Origin: Streptomyces hygroscopicus
Lineage (GTDB): Bacteria > Actinomycetota > Actinomycetes > Streptomycetales > Streptomycetaceae
Length of the DNA: 64,000 bases
Reading direction: 5' to 3'
Assembly (NCBI RefSeq): GCF_026168105.1
Contig: NZ_LBMW01000001.1
Coordinates: forward strand, 434,001 to 498,000
Shown here: one piece after another, positions 44,340-53,424 of the stretch
How positions within the stretch are numbered: position 1 is the stretch's first letter
Layout: each line of letters begins with the position of its first letter
Program-made: the position numbers and the translations under genes
Notes under the pieces: generated by a model
Database searches by the model: none
What the model saw: only the letters and a program-made list of their open reading frames with translations
What the model was told of the DNA's origin: nothing

Positions 44340-45254
44340 TCAGCGGTACCCCGTCGCGTCCGCCGGTTTGCCCGCGTCCTGTACCTCGACGACATAGCGC
44401 CAGGCGTCGGGGCGGCTGCCGTCGAGGTCGGTGAATCCGTAGGCCTGGGCGAGCTGACCGCTGGAGAGCGACGCGCCGTTCCAGCGGGAGACGGCGGGGT
44501 CGGCGGCGAGCGCGGCGACGGCCCGGCCGACGTAGTACGGGGTCTCGGAGATGCAGAAGTGCGGTTCGCGCTCCAGGGCGTCCCGCCAGTTCTCCTCGGT
44601 CACCCCGTACAGGTCGAGCATCAGCTCCGAGCGCAGCCAGCCGGGGGTGAGGGCGACCGCGGTGGCGCCGCGCGGCCCCAGCTCGTGGCCGAGGGCGAAC
44701 GCCATGCGCAGCACGGCCGCCTTGGCGAGGTCGTAGAAGAAGGAGACCCGGTAGGTGTCGCGGTTGTACTCGGCCGTCCCGTCGGTCATCTCGACGACCA
44801 GACCGCCCGGACGGCGCAGCAGCAGGGGCAGCGCGCAGTGGCTGGTGATCGCGTGTGTGTCGATGGCGAGCCGCAGCAGGTGCAGGCCTTTGCCGAGGTC
44901 GTGCTCCCAGACCGGGCTGTCCCACTCGAAGAGCTTCTCGGCGCCCCAGATGTCGTTGACGAGGATGTCCAGACGCCCCTGTTCGTCCGCGATGCGGTCG
45001 ACGAGGGCCCGCACCTGGGAGGGGACCAGGTGGTCGGTGGGTACGGCGATGCCGTACCCACCCGCCGCCGTCACCGACTCGGCGGTGTCCTCGACGGTCT
45101 CCGGCCGGTCGTACTCGGAGCGCCGCTGCCGCGTGCTGCGCCCCGTGACATAGACCGTGGCCCCGACCGCGCCCAGTTCCACGGCGATCGCCCGTCCCGC
45201 GCTCCGGGTCGCCCCCGCGACCAGTGCGACCCTGCGCTCCAGCAGCCCCGACAT
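44340..45254 (-). CDS. Short-chain dehydrogenase/reductase
   Basis: A 304-residue SDR with GATRSAGRAIA as cofactor motif, an unusual NDIWGAE in place of the NNAG segment, and an intact YDLAK catalytic pair. After the core it has an extra ~60 residues (NGASLSSGQLAQAYGFTDLD) as in the larger SDR group. Substrate unknown. Start ATG 45254 with GGAGG upstream. Stands alone, 108 bp after the MBL-fold gene stop on the same strand. Confidence 0.9.
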   Translation of the reverse strand: MSGLLERRVALVAGATRSAGRAIAVELGAVGATVYVTGRSTRQRRSEYDRPETVEDTAESVTAAGGYGIAVPTDHLVPSQVRALVDRIADEQGRLDILVNDIWGAEKLFEWDSPVWEHDLGKGLHLLRLAIDTHAITSHCALPLLLRRPGGLVVEMTDGTAEYNRDTYRVSFFYDLAKAAVLRMAFALGHELGPRGATAVALTPGWLRSELMLDLYGVTEENWRDALEREPHFCISETPYYVGRAVAALAADPAVSRWNGASLSSGQLAQAYGFTDLDGSRPDAWRYVVEVQDAGKPADATGYR

Positions 45255-45362
45255 GTCCGACCTCCGCGCTCGCAGTACCCGTAGAACCGTCTGCGGGGAG
45301 CATGTCGTGGAAGCCGGACATCTTCTGTCGCCTTTTAGGCGGCCCTCCGGCGTGTCGTCCGG

Positions 45363-45992
45363 TCAGTGGCCGCGTGCGATCCACTCGTCGAGGTGGGGCG
45401 CCTCGGCACCGATGGTCGTCGTCTCGCCGTGCCCCGTGCGGACCACCGTCCCGGCCGGGAGGGTCAGCAGCCGGTCACGGATCGATTCGATGATCGTCGG
45501 GAAGTGCGAGTACGAACGTCCGGTGGCGCCGGGGCCACCCTTGAACAAGGTGTCGCCGGTGAACACCGTGCCGAGGCCCGCGTCGTAGAGGCAGACCGCG
45601 CCGTGTGCGTGGCCCGGGGTGTGCAGGACGGTCAGATCGATGCCGGCCGTCTCGATCACCTGACCGTCGTCCAGCCAGTGGTCGGGGAGACGGTCGGGAT
45701 GGGTCAGCTTCCACAGCGGCAGGTCGTCGAGGTGGAGCCAGATCGCCGCACCGGTCCGCTCGGCGAGGGCGGGCGCGGCGCCGATGTGGTCGTTGTGGGC
45801 GTGCGTGCACAGGATGGCGCGCAGCCGCCTGTCGCCGACGGCGTCGGCGATCGCGCCGGCGTCGTGGGCGGCATCGATGACGACGGCCTCGTGGTCGTCG
45901 CCGACGATCCACACGTTGTTGTCGACCTCCCAGGTGCCGCCGTCGAGGCAGAAGGTGCCGGAGGTGACCAGGTGGTCGATGCGCGCGGTCAT
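45363..45992 (-). CDS. MBL-fold hydrolase of the mycothiol-formaldehyde pathway
   Basis: A 209-residue metallo-beta-lactamase fold protein. The zinc motif THAHNDH, the His in HTPGHAHG and the Asp in FTGDTLF are present, as in glyoxalase-II-like thioesterases. It directly follows the mycothiol-dependent formaldehyde dehydrogenase gene with overlapping stop and start (TGATG), so it most likely hydrolyses the S-formylmycothiol formed there, or a related mycothiol thioester (inference from context). Confidence 0.88.
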   Translation of the reverse strand: MTARIDHLVTSGTFCLDGGTWEVDNNVWIVGDDHEAVVIDAAHDAGAIADAVGDRRLRAILCTHAHNDHIGAAPALAERTGAAIWLHLDDLPLWKLTHPDRLPDHWLDDGQVIETAGIDLTVLHTPGHAHGAVCLYDAGLGTVFTGDTLFKGGPGATGRSYSHFPTIIESIRDRLLTLPAGTVVRTGHGETTTIGAEAPHLDEWIARGH

Positions 45993-47080
45993 CACAGCAC
46001 CACCACCGAGCGCAGCACGTCGCCGTGGTGCATCCGCTCGAAGGCCTTCTCGACCTCGTCGAGGGCGATGGTCTCGGTGACGAACTTCTCCAGGGGCAGC
46101 TGGCCCTGCAGGTGCAGGTCGACGAGCATCGGGAAGTCCCGGGAGGGCAGGCAGTCCCCGTACCAGGACGACTTGAGGGCACCGCCGCGCCCGAAGACGT
46201 CCAGGAGCGGCAGCTCCAGCTTCATCTCGGGAGTGGGGACGCCGACCAGGACGACGGTCCCGGCCAGGTCACGGGCGTAGAAGGCCTGCCGGTACGTCTC
46301 CGGGCGGCCGACCGCCTCGATGACGACGTCGGCGCCGAAGCCTCCGGTCAGCTCGCGGATCGCCTCGACGGGGTCCCTGGTGCTGGAGTCGACCGTGTGG
46401 GTGGCGCCCAGCTCCCTGGCGGTGGTGAGCCTGCGGTCGTCGATGTCCACCGCGATGATCTTCGCCGCGCCCGCCAGATACGACCCGGCGATCGCCGCGT
46501 CACCGACGCCGCCGCAGCCGATGACGGCGACCGAGTCGCCCCGGCCGACTTTCCCGGTGTTGATGGCCGCGCCGAGGCCCGCCATCCAACCGCAGCCGAG
46601 CAGGCCCGCCACGGCCGGGGAGACGGTCGGGTCGACCTTGGTGCACTGCCCGGCCGCGACGAGCGTCTTCTCCGCGAAGGCCCCGATGCCGAGGGCCGGG
46701 GAGAGCTCCTGGCCGGTGGCGGCGAGCGTCATCTTCTGCCGGGCGTTGTGCGTGTCGAAGCAGTACCAGGGGCGGCCGCGCAGACAGGCGCGACACCGGC
46801 CGCACACCGCCCGCCAGTTGATGATCACGAAGTCGCCGGGGGCGACGTCGTCGACGCCCTCGCCGACCGACTCGACGATCCCGGCCGCCTCGTGGCCGAG
46901 CAGGAACGGGAAGTCGTCACTGATGCCTCCCTGCTTGTAATGCAGGTCGGTCTGGCAGACGCCGCAGGCCTGGATGTTCACCACAGCCTCACCGGGACCC
47001 GGATCCGGTACGACGATCGTCTCGACCCGAACCGGCTCGTCCTTGCCAGGGGCGATCACGCCGCGTACTTCCTGCGCCAT
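45992..47080 (-). CDS. mscR: S-(hydroxymethyl)mycothiol dehydrogenase
   Basis: A 362-residue zinc alcohol dehydrogenase of the class III type. The catalytic-zinc Cys is in [12 protein letters not shown], His in LGHEAAG. Structural zinc ligands are in [16 protein letters not shown], and the NAD motif is [11 protein letters not shown]. It oxidises the formaldehyde-mycothiol adduct to S-formylmycothiol; some members also reduce S-nitrosomycothiol. The identity rests on family likeness and on the coupled MBL-fold gene. ATG 47080 with GGAAGG upstream. Confidence 0.88.
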   Translation of the reverse strand: MAQEVRGVIAPGKDEPVRVETIVVPDPGPGEAVVNIQACGVCQTDLHYKQGGISDDFPFLLGHEAAGIVESVGEGVDDVAPGDFVIINWRAVCGRCRACLRGRPWYCFDTHNARQKMTLAATGQELSPALGIGAFAEKTLVAAGQCTKVDPTVSPAVAGLLGCGWMAGLGAAINTGKVGRGDSVAVIGCGGVGDAAIAGSYLAGAAKIIAVDIDDRRLTTARELGATHTVDSSTRDPVEAIRELTGGFGADVVIEAVGRPETYRQAFYARDLAGTVVLVGVPTPEMKLELPLLDVFGRGGALKSSWYGDCLPSRDFPMLVDLHLQGQLPLEKFVTETIALDEVEKAFERMHHGDVLRSVVVL

Positions 47081-47160
47081 GGTGCTGATGCCTTCCGCCG
47101 GCGGTGCGGACGCCTGAGGCGCCCGGTGCGAGCCCGTGCGGCCCGTACCCATGATCCTTG

Positions 47161-47201
47161 CGCGGCGGACACGTCTTCTGCACGTATTCCGCGCGGCGGA
47201 C
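47161..47201. repeat. Direct repeat at the edge of the ABC remnant
   Basis: CGCGGCGGAC occurs at 47161-47170 and 47192-47201, 31 bp apart, directly before the point where similarity to an ABC ATPase begins. Confidence 0.5.
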
Positions 47202-47203
47202 GT

Positions 47204-47560
47204 GACATCGACCGGACGTTCGGGCCGCGCGGAAAGCTGTCCGGCGGCGAACGCCAGCGTGTCGCGATCGCCCGCGCGTTGCTGCGCCGCCCGCGCCTGC
47301 TGCTGCTCGACGAGGCGACCTCGCAGCTCGACGCGGTCAACGAGGCGGCGCTGCGGGACACGGTGGCGGATGTCGCCCGGTCGACGACGGTTCTGGTGGT
47401 CGCGCACCGGCTGTCCACCGTGACGGCGGCCGACCGGATCGTGGTCATGGACGCGGGCCGCGTGCGCGCGGTCGGCACACACCGCGAGCTGGTCGCCGCG
47501 GATCCGCTCTACGCCGAGCTGGCCGCGACCCAGTTCCTCGCCACGGCCGACCGAACCTAA
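47204..47560 (+). pseudogene. C-terminal remnant of an ABC exporter ATPase
   Basis: About 118 residues of an MsbA/LipA-type ABC half-transporter: signature [17 protein letters not shown], Walker [14 protein letters not shown]-loop [17 protein letters not shown]. The membrane domain and Walker A are missing, and there is no start codon with a ribosome site. The frame enters straight from the mscR promoter area. It ends in TAA and touches the stop of the convergent deacetylase. I read it as the stub left by a deletion. Confidence 0.75.
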
Positions 47561-48324
47561 CGTCCCCCGTCGTCCCGCACCACGCGTCGGACGGTCGTAC
47601 GAGCCCAGCCGTGGTCGCGCAACGGGCCGACGGCGTAACCCCGTTCCGCGCAGGTGTCCAGGATCCGGGGCAGGGCGCCCAGGGCCGAGCGCCAGGCCCC
47701 CGGGGCGGAGGTGCAGTCCGAGTCGTGGAGCAGGATCGTACCGCCGCCGTCGAGGTCGGCCGTGACGGTGCGGTGGACGGACTCCGGCGTCGCGCGTGCG
47801 GTCCAGTCCTCGCCCCAGCAGGTCCACAGCACCGGGGTGAGGCCGAGACGGCGTGCGGCCAGATGGGCGGAGGTGGACATGACGCCGTAGGGAGGCCGGA
47901 AGAGCAGGGGCTGCCGTCCGGTGATGGCGGCGACGGTGTCACGGGCGCGGGCGAAGTCGTCGTACGTGGCACGCGGACCGCGCAGGAGCAGCGGGCGGTG
48001 CAGCCAGCCGTGGATGCCGATCTCATGGCCCGCCCCCTCGATCTCGCGGACCAGGCCCGGAGAGCGGCGTGCCTCGCTGCCGAGCAGGAAGAACGTGGCG
48101 TGCACCCCGCGGTCGGCGAGCAGCCGCAGGAACAGCGGGGTGGACAGGGGGTCGGGTCCGTCGTCGAAGGTGAGGGCGACATGGCCGGCGCGGCCCCGGC
48201 CCGAGAGACGGGGCATGACGCGGTTGCGCAGCGGCCCGAAGGTGGAGACGACGGGTGCGGCGTGAACGGCCAGCGCGGGCAGCGCGGTCCGGGCGGCCGT
48301 ACGGAGCAGACGTGCGGTGGTCAC
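47557..48324 (-). CDS. Polysaccharide deacetylase (NodB type)
   Basis: A 255-residue CE4 enzyme. Motif 1 is [10 protein letters not shown], motif 2 IHGWLHRPL, motif 3 LFRPPYGV, motif 4 WGEDWTA and motif 5 ILLHDSD, so the metal site and catalytic residues look intact. A hydrophobic N-terminus ([16 protein letters not shown]) may act as signal or anchor. The GTG start overlaps the stop of the upstream glycosyltransferase (GTGA, 48321-48324). The pair likely makes and then de-N-acetylates one sugar conjugate. Confidence 0.9.
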   Translation of the reverse strand: MTTARLLRTAARTALPALAVHAAPVVSTFGPLRNRVMPRLSGRGRAGHVALTFDDGPDPLSTPLFLRLLADRGVHATFFLLGSEARRSPGLVREIEGAGHEIGIHGWLHRPLLLRGPRATYDDFARARDTVAAITGRQPLLFRPPYGVMSTSAHLAARRLGLTPVLWTCWGEDWTARATPESVHRTVTADLDGGGTILLHDSDCTSAPGAWRSALGALPRILDTCAERGYAVGPLRDHGWARTTVRRVVRDDGGR

Positions 48325-49721
48325 GAGTGGTGGCCCTCCGGTCGGGGGCCGTGGCCGGGAGCGGCGTCGTCCAGGTCCAGGCCGTGGCCTATGGCATGCA
48401 TCAGATTAGAGCCGTTGTACGCCGTTTCGATCCCCGTCCCCACGGCGCAGGCCCACAGGGTGCACGCCGTGGCGGCCGTGACGGCGAGTCGCCGATGGGC
48501 CCGGCGGAAGTGCCGACCCGCGCGAGGGGTGGGCGGACCCGCCGACGGGTGCGAAAGTCCCGAACGCTGGACCCGCGCTATCTCCGCCGCCGGGCCGCTT
48601 GCCGGGTCGGCGAAAAGGGCGAGGCCGCCCTCGCGTTGCCGCAAGCCGCGAGGGCCCTCGATGAGCTCGCAGAGCACGGCCTTGAGGTCGGCCGGGTCAC
48701 GGATCCAAGCGGCCACTCCCGCCTCGTCCAGTGCGGCGGCGTTGGTCAGCCCATGGCCGGGTATGCAGCGGTAGCTGGCGACGGGCAGGCCCGCGGCGAA
48801 CGCCTCCAGTGAGGTGAGACCACCCGCGTTCTGGACGAGGACGTCCGCGGCGTGCATCAGGCCGGGCATGTCGTCGACCCAGCCGAAGGAGTGCTCGATG
48901 CCGTCCGCGCGCAGCTGCTCGGCCAGGGCCTTGTTGCGGCCGCAGACGACGACCGGAACGGCCGCACCGCAGTCGCGGAGTTCCAGGGCCACCTGCCGGA
49001 CCGGGCCGACGCCCCAGGAACCGGCGACCAGCAGCGCGAGCGGGGCCCGCTCCGGCAGCCCGAACCGCGCCCGCGCCCGGCCTCGCTCCGCCGCGTCGCA
49101 GGGGCGGAACCGGGGGTCGGCCACCGGTCCGCACACCCGTACGTCCTGCGCCCCGACGGCCCGCGCCTGGGCGGCGGGCACGGCGTGGGCCGCGAGATGG
49201 ACGTCCACGCCCTCCGCCACCCACAGCGGATGCACCGAGAAGTCGGTCAGATAGGTGAGGACCGGGACGGTCAGCCGGCCGGCGAGGCGCAGGTTGCCCA
49301 GCACGCGGCTGGCGCCCGGGTAGGTGGAGACGACCGCGCCGGTCCCCGTGGGCAGGGCGCGCAGCACCCGGTCCTCGGCGGCGCGCAGCAGCGCCCGCGC
49401 CGCCGGGCCACCGCCTCCGGCACGCTCGGTGCTGGAGTAGATCCGCTGATAGGCCCAGGGGGCCCGGACGAGCATCCGGTGGTAGCTCTCCTTGACGGCA
49501 CGGCCGAGCCGGGCGGGCAGCAGGTCCAGCAGGTCGTACCGGTCGACCACGAGTCCGTCCGCGACGAGGCGCCGGGCCAGCTCGGCGGCGGCACCGTCAT
49601 GACCGGCACCGACACTCGCGGAGACGATCACGACCCGGCCCGAGGGCGTCGTCGCCGTTCGGGTGCTCGGGACGGCGCCCGCCGGCGCGGACCCGGAAAC
49701 CGTACTTCCGACGTGGTGCAT
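48321..49721 (-). CDS. GT28/MGDG-synthase-like glycosyltransferase
   Basis: A 466-residue GT-B enzyme. It has the MGDG synthase/UgtP-like opening VIVSASVGAGHDGAAAEL, a DYLTDFSVHP-type middle segment (LTYLTDFSVHPLW), the C-terminal donor site QNAGGLTSLEAFAAGLPVA, and PGHGLTN. After residue ~400 comes a hydrophobic stretch (LAVTAATACTLWACAVG) and a His-rich tail, not usual for the family. It probably glycosylates a lipid or wall precursor at the membrane. ATG 49721 with GGAGGAAG upstream. BlaI-type operators lie in front. Confidence 0.87.
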   Translation of the reverse strand: MHHVGSTVSGSAPAGAVPSTRTATTPSGRVVIVSASVGAGHDGAAAELARRLVADGLVVDRYDLLDLLPARLGRAVKESYHRMLVRAPWAYQRIYSSTERAGGGGPAARALLRAAEDRVLRALPTGTGAVVSTYPGASRVLGNLRLAGRLTVPVLTYLTDFSVHPLWVAEGVDVHLAAHAVPAAQARAVGAQDVRVCGPVADPRFRPCDAAERGRARARFGLPERAPLALLVAGSWGVGPVRQVALELRDCGAAVPVVVCGRNKALAEQLRADGIEHSFGWVDDMPGLMHAADVLVQNAGGLTSLEAFAAGLPVASYRCIPGHGLTNAAALDEAGVAAWIRDPADLKAVLCELIEGPRGLRQREGGLALFADPASGPAAEIARVQRSGLSHPSAGPPTPRAGRHFRRAHRRLAVTAATACTLWACAVGTGIETAYNGSNLMHAIGHGLDLDDAAPGHGPRPEGHHS

Positions 49722-49757
49722 GGGCTTCTTCCTCCGCATGAGTGGAGCGGCGGAACT

Positions 49758-49815
49758 CTACAACATGTAGTAGTTCGTGTTTCAAAGCCCGGAGCATACT
49801 TCCTACATCCAGTAG
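49758..49815. promoter_or_regulatory. BlaI-type operators in the divergent region
   Basis: CTACAACATGTAG (49758-49770) and CTACATCCAGTAG (49803-49815), both with TAGTA-like flanks, resemble the TACTACA/TGTAGTA dyads of BlaI/MecI repressors. They lie between the glycosyltransferase and blaI-like genes, centres 45 bp apart, and could control both directions. Confidence 0.65.
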
Positions 49816-49864
49816 TACCTCGCCGGGTAGTCTGTGAGGCCGAACAGCGAAGGGAAGATGAACG

Positions 49865-50290
49865 GTGCACCACCGGAAGACCGTCGACCCCGGCGGAGCA
49901 TCCGGCCGACGGGCGCGCGGCGAACTGGAGAGCGGTGTACTGGCCGCGCTCTGGGCGGCCCACGGGCCGCTGACCGCACGTCAGGTCCGGGAACTGCTGC
50001 CGGGGAACCTGGCCTATACGACCGTCCTGACGATCCTGTCCAGGCTCTACGACAAGGGCATGCTGGTCCGGCACCGTGAGGGCCGCGGATACGCCTACGA
50101 GCCGGCCCGGGACGAGGCGTCCCACACCGCCGAACGGATGCACACGCTGCTGGAGCGAGGCTCCGACCGCGAGGCGGTACTGACCCGCTTCGTCTCCGAA
50201 CTGTCCGAGGAGGACGAGCAGTTGCTGCAGCGGTTGCTGTCCGGGCACGACGCCCGCGACGGCGCCGAGCGCTTCGACGAGAGGCCCTGA
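49865..50290 (+). CDS. BlaI/MecI/CopY family repressor
   Basis: A 141-residue winged-helix repressor. GELESGVLAALWAAHGPLTA, then TARQVRELLPGNLAYTTVLTI form the DNA-binding domain, followed by LYDKGMLVRHREGRGYAYEP as wing. C-terminal dimer helices end the protein. Family members are cleaved or released on signal from a partner membrane protease. GTG 49865 follows AGGGAAG; an ATG at 49858 is in another frame. The M56 protease gene begins 4 bp after its stop. Confidence 0.92.
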   Translation: MHHRKTVDPGGASGRRARGELESGVLAALWAAHGPLTARQVRELLPGNLAYTTVLTILSRLYDKGMLVRHREGRGYAYEPARDEASHTAERMHTLLERGSDREAVLTRFVSELSEEDEQLLQRLLSGHDARDGAERFDERP

Positions 50291-50294
50291 GCCG

Positions 50295-51299
50295 GTGCTG
50301 ATCAGCGTCTACGTTCCGTTCCTTGTCACCGCGGCCCTCACGCTGCTCGCGCCGAGGCCCGCCCGCCGGCTGGCCCCGGGCCCGGCCGCCTGGGCCCTGG
50401 CCTGCGCCGCGCTGGTGACGGCGGCCGGGTGGATGGGGTCGCTGGCCCTGCTGGCGTTCACCGGATTCGCCCAGATCCCCCAGGTCGCCGCGGAGGGCCG
50501 CTGGTCGGTGTCGGCGCTGCGCGCCGAGGACCCGGTGTACCTGGTCGTCGCGGTGGTCAGCGCCCTCGCCCTGGCCGCGGGAGTGCTCTCGCTGGGTGTC
50601 GCCGCCCTACGGCAGGCCCGCCAGGTCCTGTGGGCCCGGCGGGAGTGCGCCCGGCTGCCCGGCGACACCGAGCTGGCCGTGCTCGACGACGACGCGCCGC
50701 AGGCTTTCGCCCTGCCGGGCGGACCCGGGCGGATCGTGGTGTCGCGGGGCATGCTGCGCTGCCTGACGGACGGCGAGCGCGAGGCCCTGCTGGCGCACGA
50801 ACGGGCTCATCTGCGCGGCAGGCACTATCTGTTCCGGACGGTCTGGCGGCTGACGGCGGCCGTGAATCCGCTGCTGCGGCCACTGGCCGACGCGGGCTGC
50901 TTCGTTCTGGAGCGCTGGGCCGACGAGGAGGCCGCGGCGCGGATCGGCAGCCGCACGGTCGTGGCCCGCGCGGTCGGCCGGGCCGCCCTGGCGTCCGCCG
51001 CCGACACGTCCCGGTCCGCCGCCCTGGCGGCGACCGGCGGGGCGGTCCCCCAGCGCGTCCGGGCCCTGCTCGATCCGCCTCCCCCCAACCGGACCCTGCC
51101 GTTCGTCGCGGGAGCCCTGCTGCTGACCCTGTGCTGCACGAGCCTGGCCAACGCCGCGTCCGACAGCGAGCAGATGGTCGAGAGCGCACGGCGGGCGGAG
51201 TGCGTGGCGCGGGCCGGGGCCGTGGTCACACTGCAGGCCGGACAACCGATGAAGGGGCCCGCCCTCTGCCGCGCCCACCACAAGCACCACGAGGACTAG
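50295..51299 (+). CDS. M56 family membrane metalloprotease (BlaR1/MecR1-like, no sensor)
   Basis: A 334-residue protein with three N-terminal membrane helices (about 3-22, 33-57, 78-103), a cytoplasmic zinc protease domain with LLAHERAHLRGRH (HExxH form HERAH), then a helix (LPFVAGALLLTLCCTSLANA) and a short outside tail. The large penicillin-binding sensor of BlaR1 is absent. It should relay an envelope signal by removing the coupled BlaI repressor. Which signal is unknown. Confidence 0.9.
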   Translation: MLISVYVPFLVTAALTLLAPRPARRLAPGPAAWALACAALVTAAGWMGSLALLAFTGFAQIPQVAAEGRWSVSALRAEDPVYLVVAVVSALALAAGVLSLGVAALRQARQVLWARRECARLPGDTELAVLDDDAPQAFALPGGPGRIVVSRGMLRCLTDGEREALLAHERAHLRGRHYLFRTVWRLTAAVNPLLRPLADAGCFVLERWADEEAAARIGSRTVVARAVGRAALASAADTSRSAALAATGGAVPQRVRALLDPPPPNRTLPFVAGALLLTLCCTSLANAASDSEQMVESARRAECVARAGAVVTLQAGQPMKGPALCRAHHKHHED

Positions 51300-51459
51300 C
51301 GCCGCCACGGCTAGCCGCACGGCGGACCACCTCACCGGGTCCAAGAAGACGGGCTACCTGACAGTGACGGCGCTGTAGGCCGTTTCCTTCGTTTCTTCGG
51401 AATCCCGGCGGCCGCCGACGCGCGCCCCGATCGAAGTCGTCGAGCGGCGCCAGAGACGA

Positions 51460-52131
51460 TCAGAGCACGCGGAGGACTCCCACGACCTTGCCGAGGATCT
51501 TCACCTGGTCGCCGGGGATGGGCTCGTACGCCCGGTTGCGGGGCATCAGCCATACCTGCCCGTCCTGTCGGCGCAGCTGTTTGACGGTGGCCTCGTCCTC
51601 GAGCAGGGCAGCGACTATGTCGCCGTGGTCGGCACTGTCCTGGCGCCGGACGGTCACGATGTCGCCGTCACAGATCGCCGCCTCGATCATGCTGTCACCC
51701 GACACGGTCAGGGCGAACATCTCGCCCTCGCCGACCAGTTGGCGCGGCAGGGCGTAGACGTCCTCGACCATTTCCTCCGCGAGCAGGGGTGCGCCGGCGG
51801 CGATCCGTCCCAGGAGTGGAACGTCCACCGCGGCGGTCGCGTTGCCCGCCAGGTCGGGAGCCCAGGTGGAACGCACGCGGTAGGCGCGCGGCCGGTGCGG
51901 ATCTCGGTACAGGACCCCCTTGCGCTCCAGCGTCATCAGCTGGTGTGCGACCGAGGAGGTGCTCGCGAGGTTCACGGCCTGGCCGATCTCCCGCATCGAC
52001 GGCGGATAGCCCTGCCGCTGGACCGTGTCGGTGATGAACCGGACGATGTCCTGCTGGCGGCTGGTCAGCTCGCCCTCGACGGGCCGGACGCCCGGCGGCC
52101 GCCCTCGGCGTACCGGCGCGCTGTTCTCCAT
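51460..52131 (-). CDS. LexA-like repressor
   Basis: A 223-residue protein with the LexA layout. The N-terminal winged helix reads [20 protein letters not shown], the self-cleavage site is [12 protein letters not shown] (Ala-Gly), and the serine-lysine dyad lies in [14 protein letters not shown] and [10 protein letters not shown]. It should repress damage-inducible genes and cleave itself with RecA-ssDNA. The N-terminal region is shorter than I recall for the main Streptomyces LexA, so it may be a second copy. GGAGGTG precedes ATG 52131. No typical SOS box was found in its upstream region. Confidence 0.9.
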   Translation of the reverse strand: MENSAPVRRGRPPGVRPVEGELTSRQQDIVRFITDTVQRQGYPPSMREIGQAVNLASTSSVAHQLMTLERKGVLYRDPHRPRAYRVRSTWAPDLAGNATAAVDVPLLGRIAAGAPLLAEEMVEDVYALPRQLVGEGEMFALTVSGDSMIEAAICDGDIVTVRRQDSADHGDIVAALLEDEATVKQLRRQDGQVWLMPRNRAYEPIPGDQVKILGKVVGVLRVL

Positions 52132-52263
52132 CCCGGGCACCTCCGTACAAGATCTCGCAGAGTGCGACCTTAACCCGCCGGCCCTGATAAATGGAACGCT
52201 CTTCCGATCACCCTGAGCGATTGCGACCGTCACGCCCACGCGCAGCGAGGCGGACCCTTCTCC

Positions 52264-52290
52264 GTTCTTGTTCGCCAGTTCTTGTTCGCC
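52264..52290. repeat. Tandem GTTCTTGTTCGCC repeats
   Basis: The 13-mer GTTCTTGTTCGCC occurs at 52264-52276 and 52278-52290 (14-bp period), between the divergent LexA-like and NTF2-like genes. It contains GTTCG, half of the usual actinobacterial SOS box. Confidence 0.6.
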
Positions 52291-52479
52291 CGGTGAAATG
52301 CCATTCGCTGAATTCACCAATCCAGCGCGGGGCCCCAGCGGTCACGGGCCCGGGGCCTCGCCCACTCTGGAGGCGCACAGACCCGTTGCGTTTGCCGGGG
52401 CCCCTGAGGCGGGGGAGGCTCGTAGGAGAGGCTTTCGCGGCCCACCGCTCGCCGGGCCGCGGCCTCGAAGGAGGTCACC

Positions 52480-52845
52480 ATGGGCACCGCGGCAGGCACC
52501 GCCTTCGACACAGAAGCCCTGCGCCGAGGCATCGAGGGAGAGAACCCTCAGACTCTGCTGTCGCTCTACACCGACGACGCGGAGATACGCATCATCGACC
52601 GCAACACCCAGCCCAGTCACCCCAAGGTTCTGCACGGCCGGGACGAGATCGGCGAGATGCTCAGCGACGTGTACAACCGGGACATGACCCACCATCTGGA
52701 TCAGTGTGTCGTCCAGGGCGACCAGGTCGCCTTCTCAGAGTCCTGCGAGTACGCCGACGGCGTCCGGGTGCTCGCCAACTCTATGGTGTCGTTGCGCAAC
52801 GGCAAGATCGCCGATCAGATCCTCATCCAGGCATGGGACGAGTAG
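52480..52845 (+). CDS. NTF2-like/SnoaL-like protein
   Basis: A 121-residue protein of the NTF2-like fold: helix FDTEALRRGIEGENPQTLLS, strands LYTDDAEIRII, LHGRDEIGEMLSDVY, VAFSESCEYADGVRVLANSM and IADQILIQAWDE. Small cone-shaped barrels of this kind bind or isomerise small molecules, and no catalytic residue can be named. GAAGGAGGT just upstream of ATG 52480 is a near-perfect ribosome site, suggesting high expression. Confidence 0.85.
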   Translation: MGTAAGTAFDTEALRRGIEGENPQTLLSLYTDDAEIRIIDRNTQPSHPKVLHGRDEIGEMLSDVYNRDMTHHLDQCVVQGDQVAFSESCEYADGVRVLANSMVSLRNGKIADQILIQAWDE

Positions 52846-52871
52846 GAGGGCGACGGCCGTGAGGGTCCAGG

Positions 52872-53096
52872 TCAACTCGCGGCTCTCCTGGACCTTCTCG
52901 GCGCGTGCGTCACTGGGTCCCCGGCACCGGACTCGGCTGCCCCGACCGGTCTGCGCAGCAGGTCTGCGAGTGTCCGCCGCCCTTCTGGGGCCGGTACTGC
53001 GAGCGGCGCGCGCCCGCCCGTACCCGCCGCCTCGGCGTGCCGCTCGAAGGCGTCCTGCCCGGCATCGGTGAGCCGCACCCGGCGCCGGGCATCACC
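52872..53096 (-). pseudogene. C-terminal remnant of a MarR-type regulator
   Basis: The minus strand reads DARRRVRLTDAGQDAFERHA and then EGRRTLADLLRRPVGAAE, the wing and last helix of a MarR protein. The DNA-recognition helices before it are absent and no start is present. Likely a deletion stub. Confidence 0.45.
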
Positions 53097-53219
53097 TGCG
53101 CCGATCGGCCCGGCACGGTGGGTGCGCGGTACGTCACCGTCCGCTCCCCGGGACACCGGGGGCGTGGTTTCGCGGGCTGCTGTGGACCGCCACCTGCACC
53201 GCCCCGAGAGGACCTCGCG

Positions 53220-53384
53220 GTGACGGACCGGCCGGTGAACGCGAGCGCGCCGATCAGCGAGATCGAGGACCAACTGCCGCTCCGGGCCGCGCTCTTCGAG
53301 AGCCGTGCCGCTGCGGCGGAGTGCGCCCTCGCCGCGGCGCTCGCCGCGGCGGCCGTCCTGTCGGCCGTTGCGGCGGGCCGGTAG
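53220..53384 (+). CDS. Possible small protein (54 aa)
   Basis: GTG 53220 follows GAGAGGAC. The product starts VTDRPVNASAPISEIEDQL and ends in an Ala-rich hydrophobic helix (AAECALAAALAAAAVLSAV). No family was recognised; it may be chance. The rest of the 53100-53424 gap shows nothing. Confidence 0.3.
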   Translation: MTDRPVNASAPISEIEDQLPLRAALFESRAAAAECALAAALAAAAVLSAVAAGR

Positions 53385-53424
53385 CGCTCCACGAGCGCCC
53401 GGCCCACAGCTGGAACGGTTCCTC

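Noticed and set aside
52195..52207. GGAA-CGCTC-TTCC upstream of the LexA-like gene considered as an SOS box
   Set aside because: It does not match the CGAAC-N4-GTTCG actinobacterial consensus.
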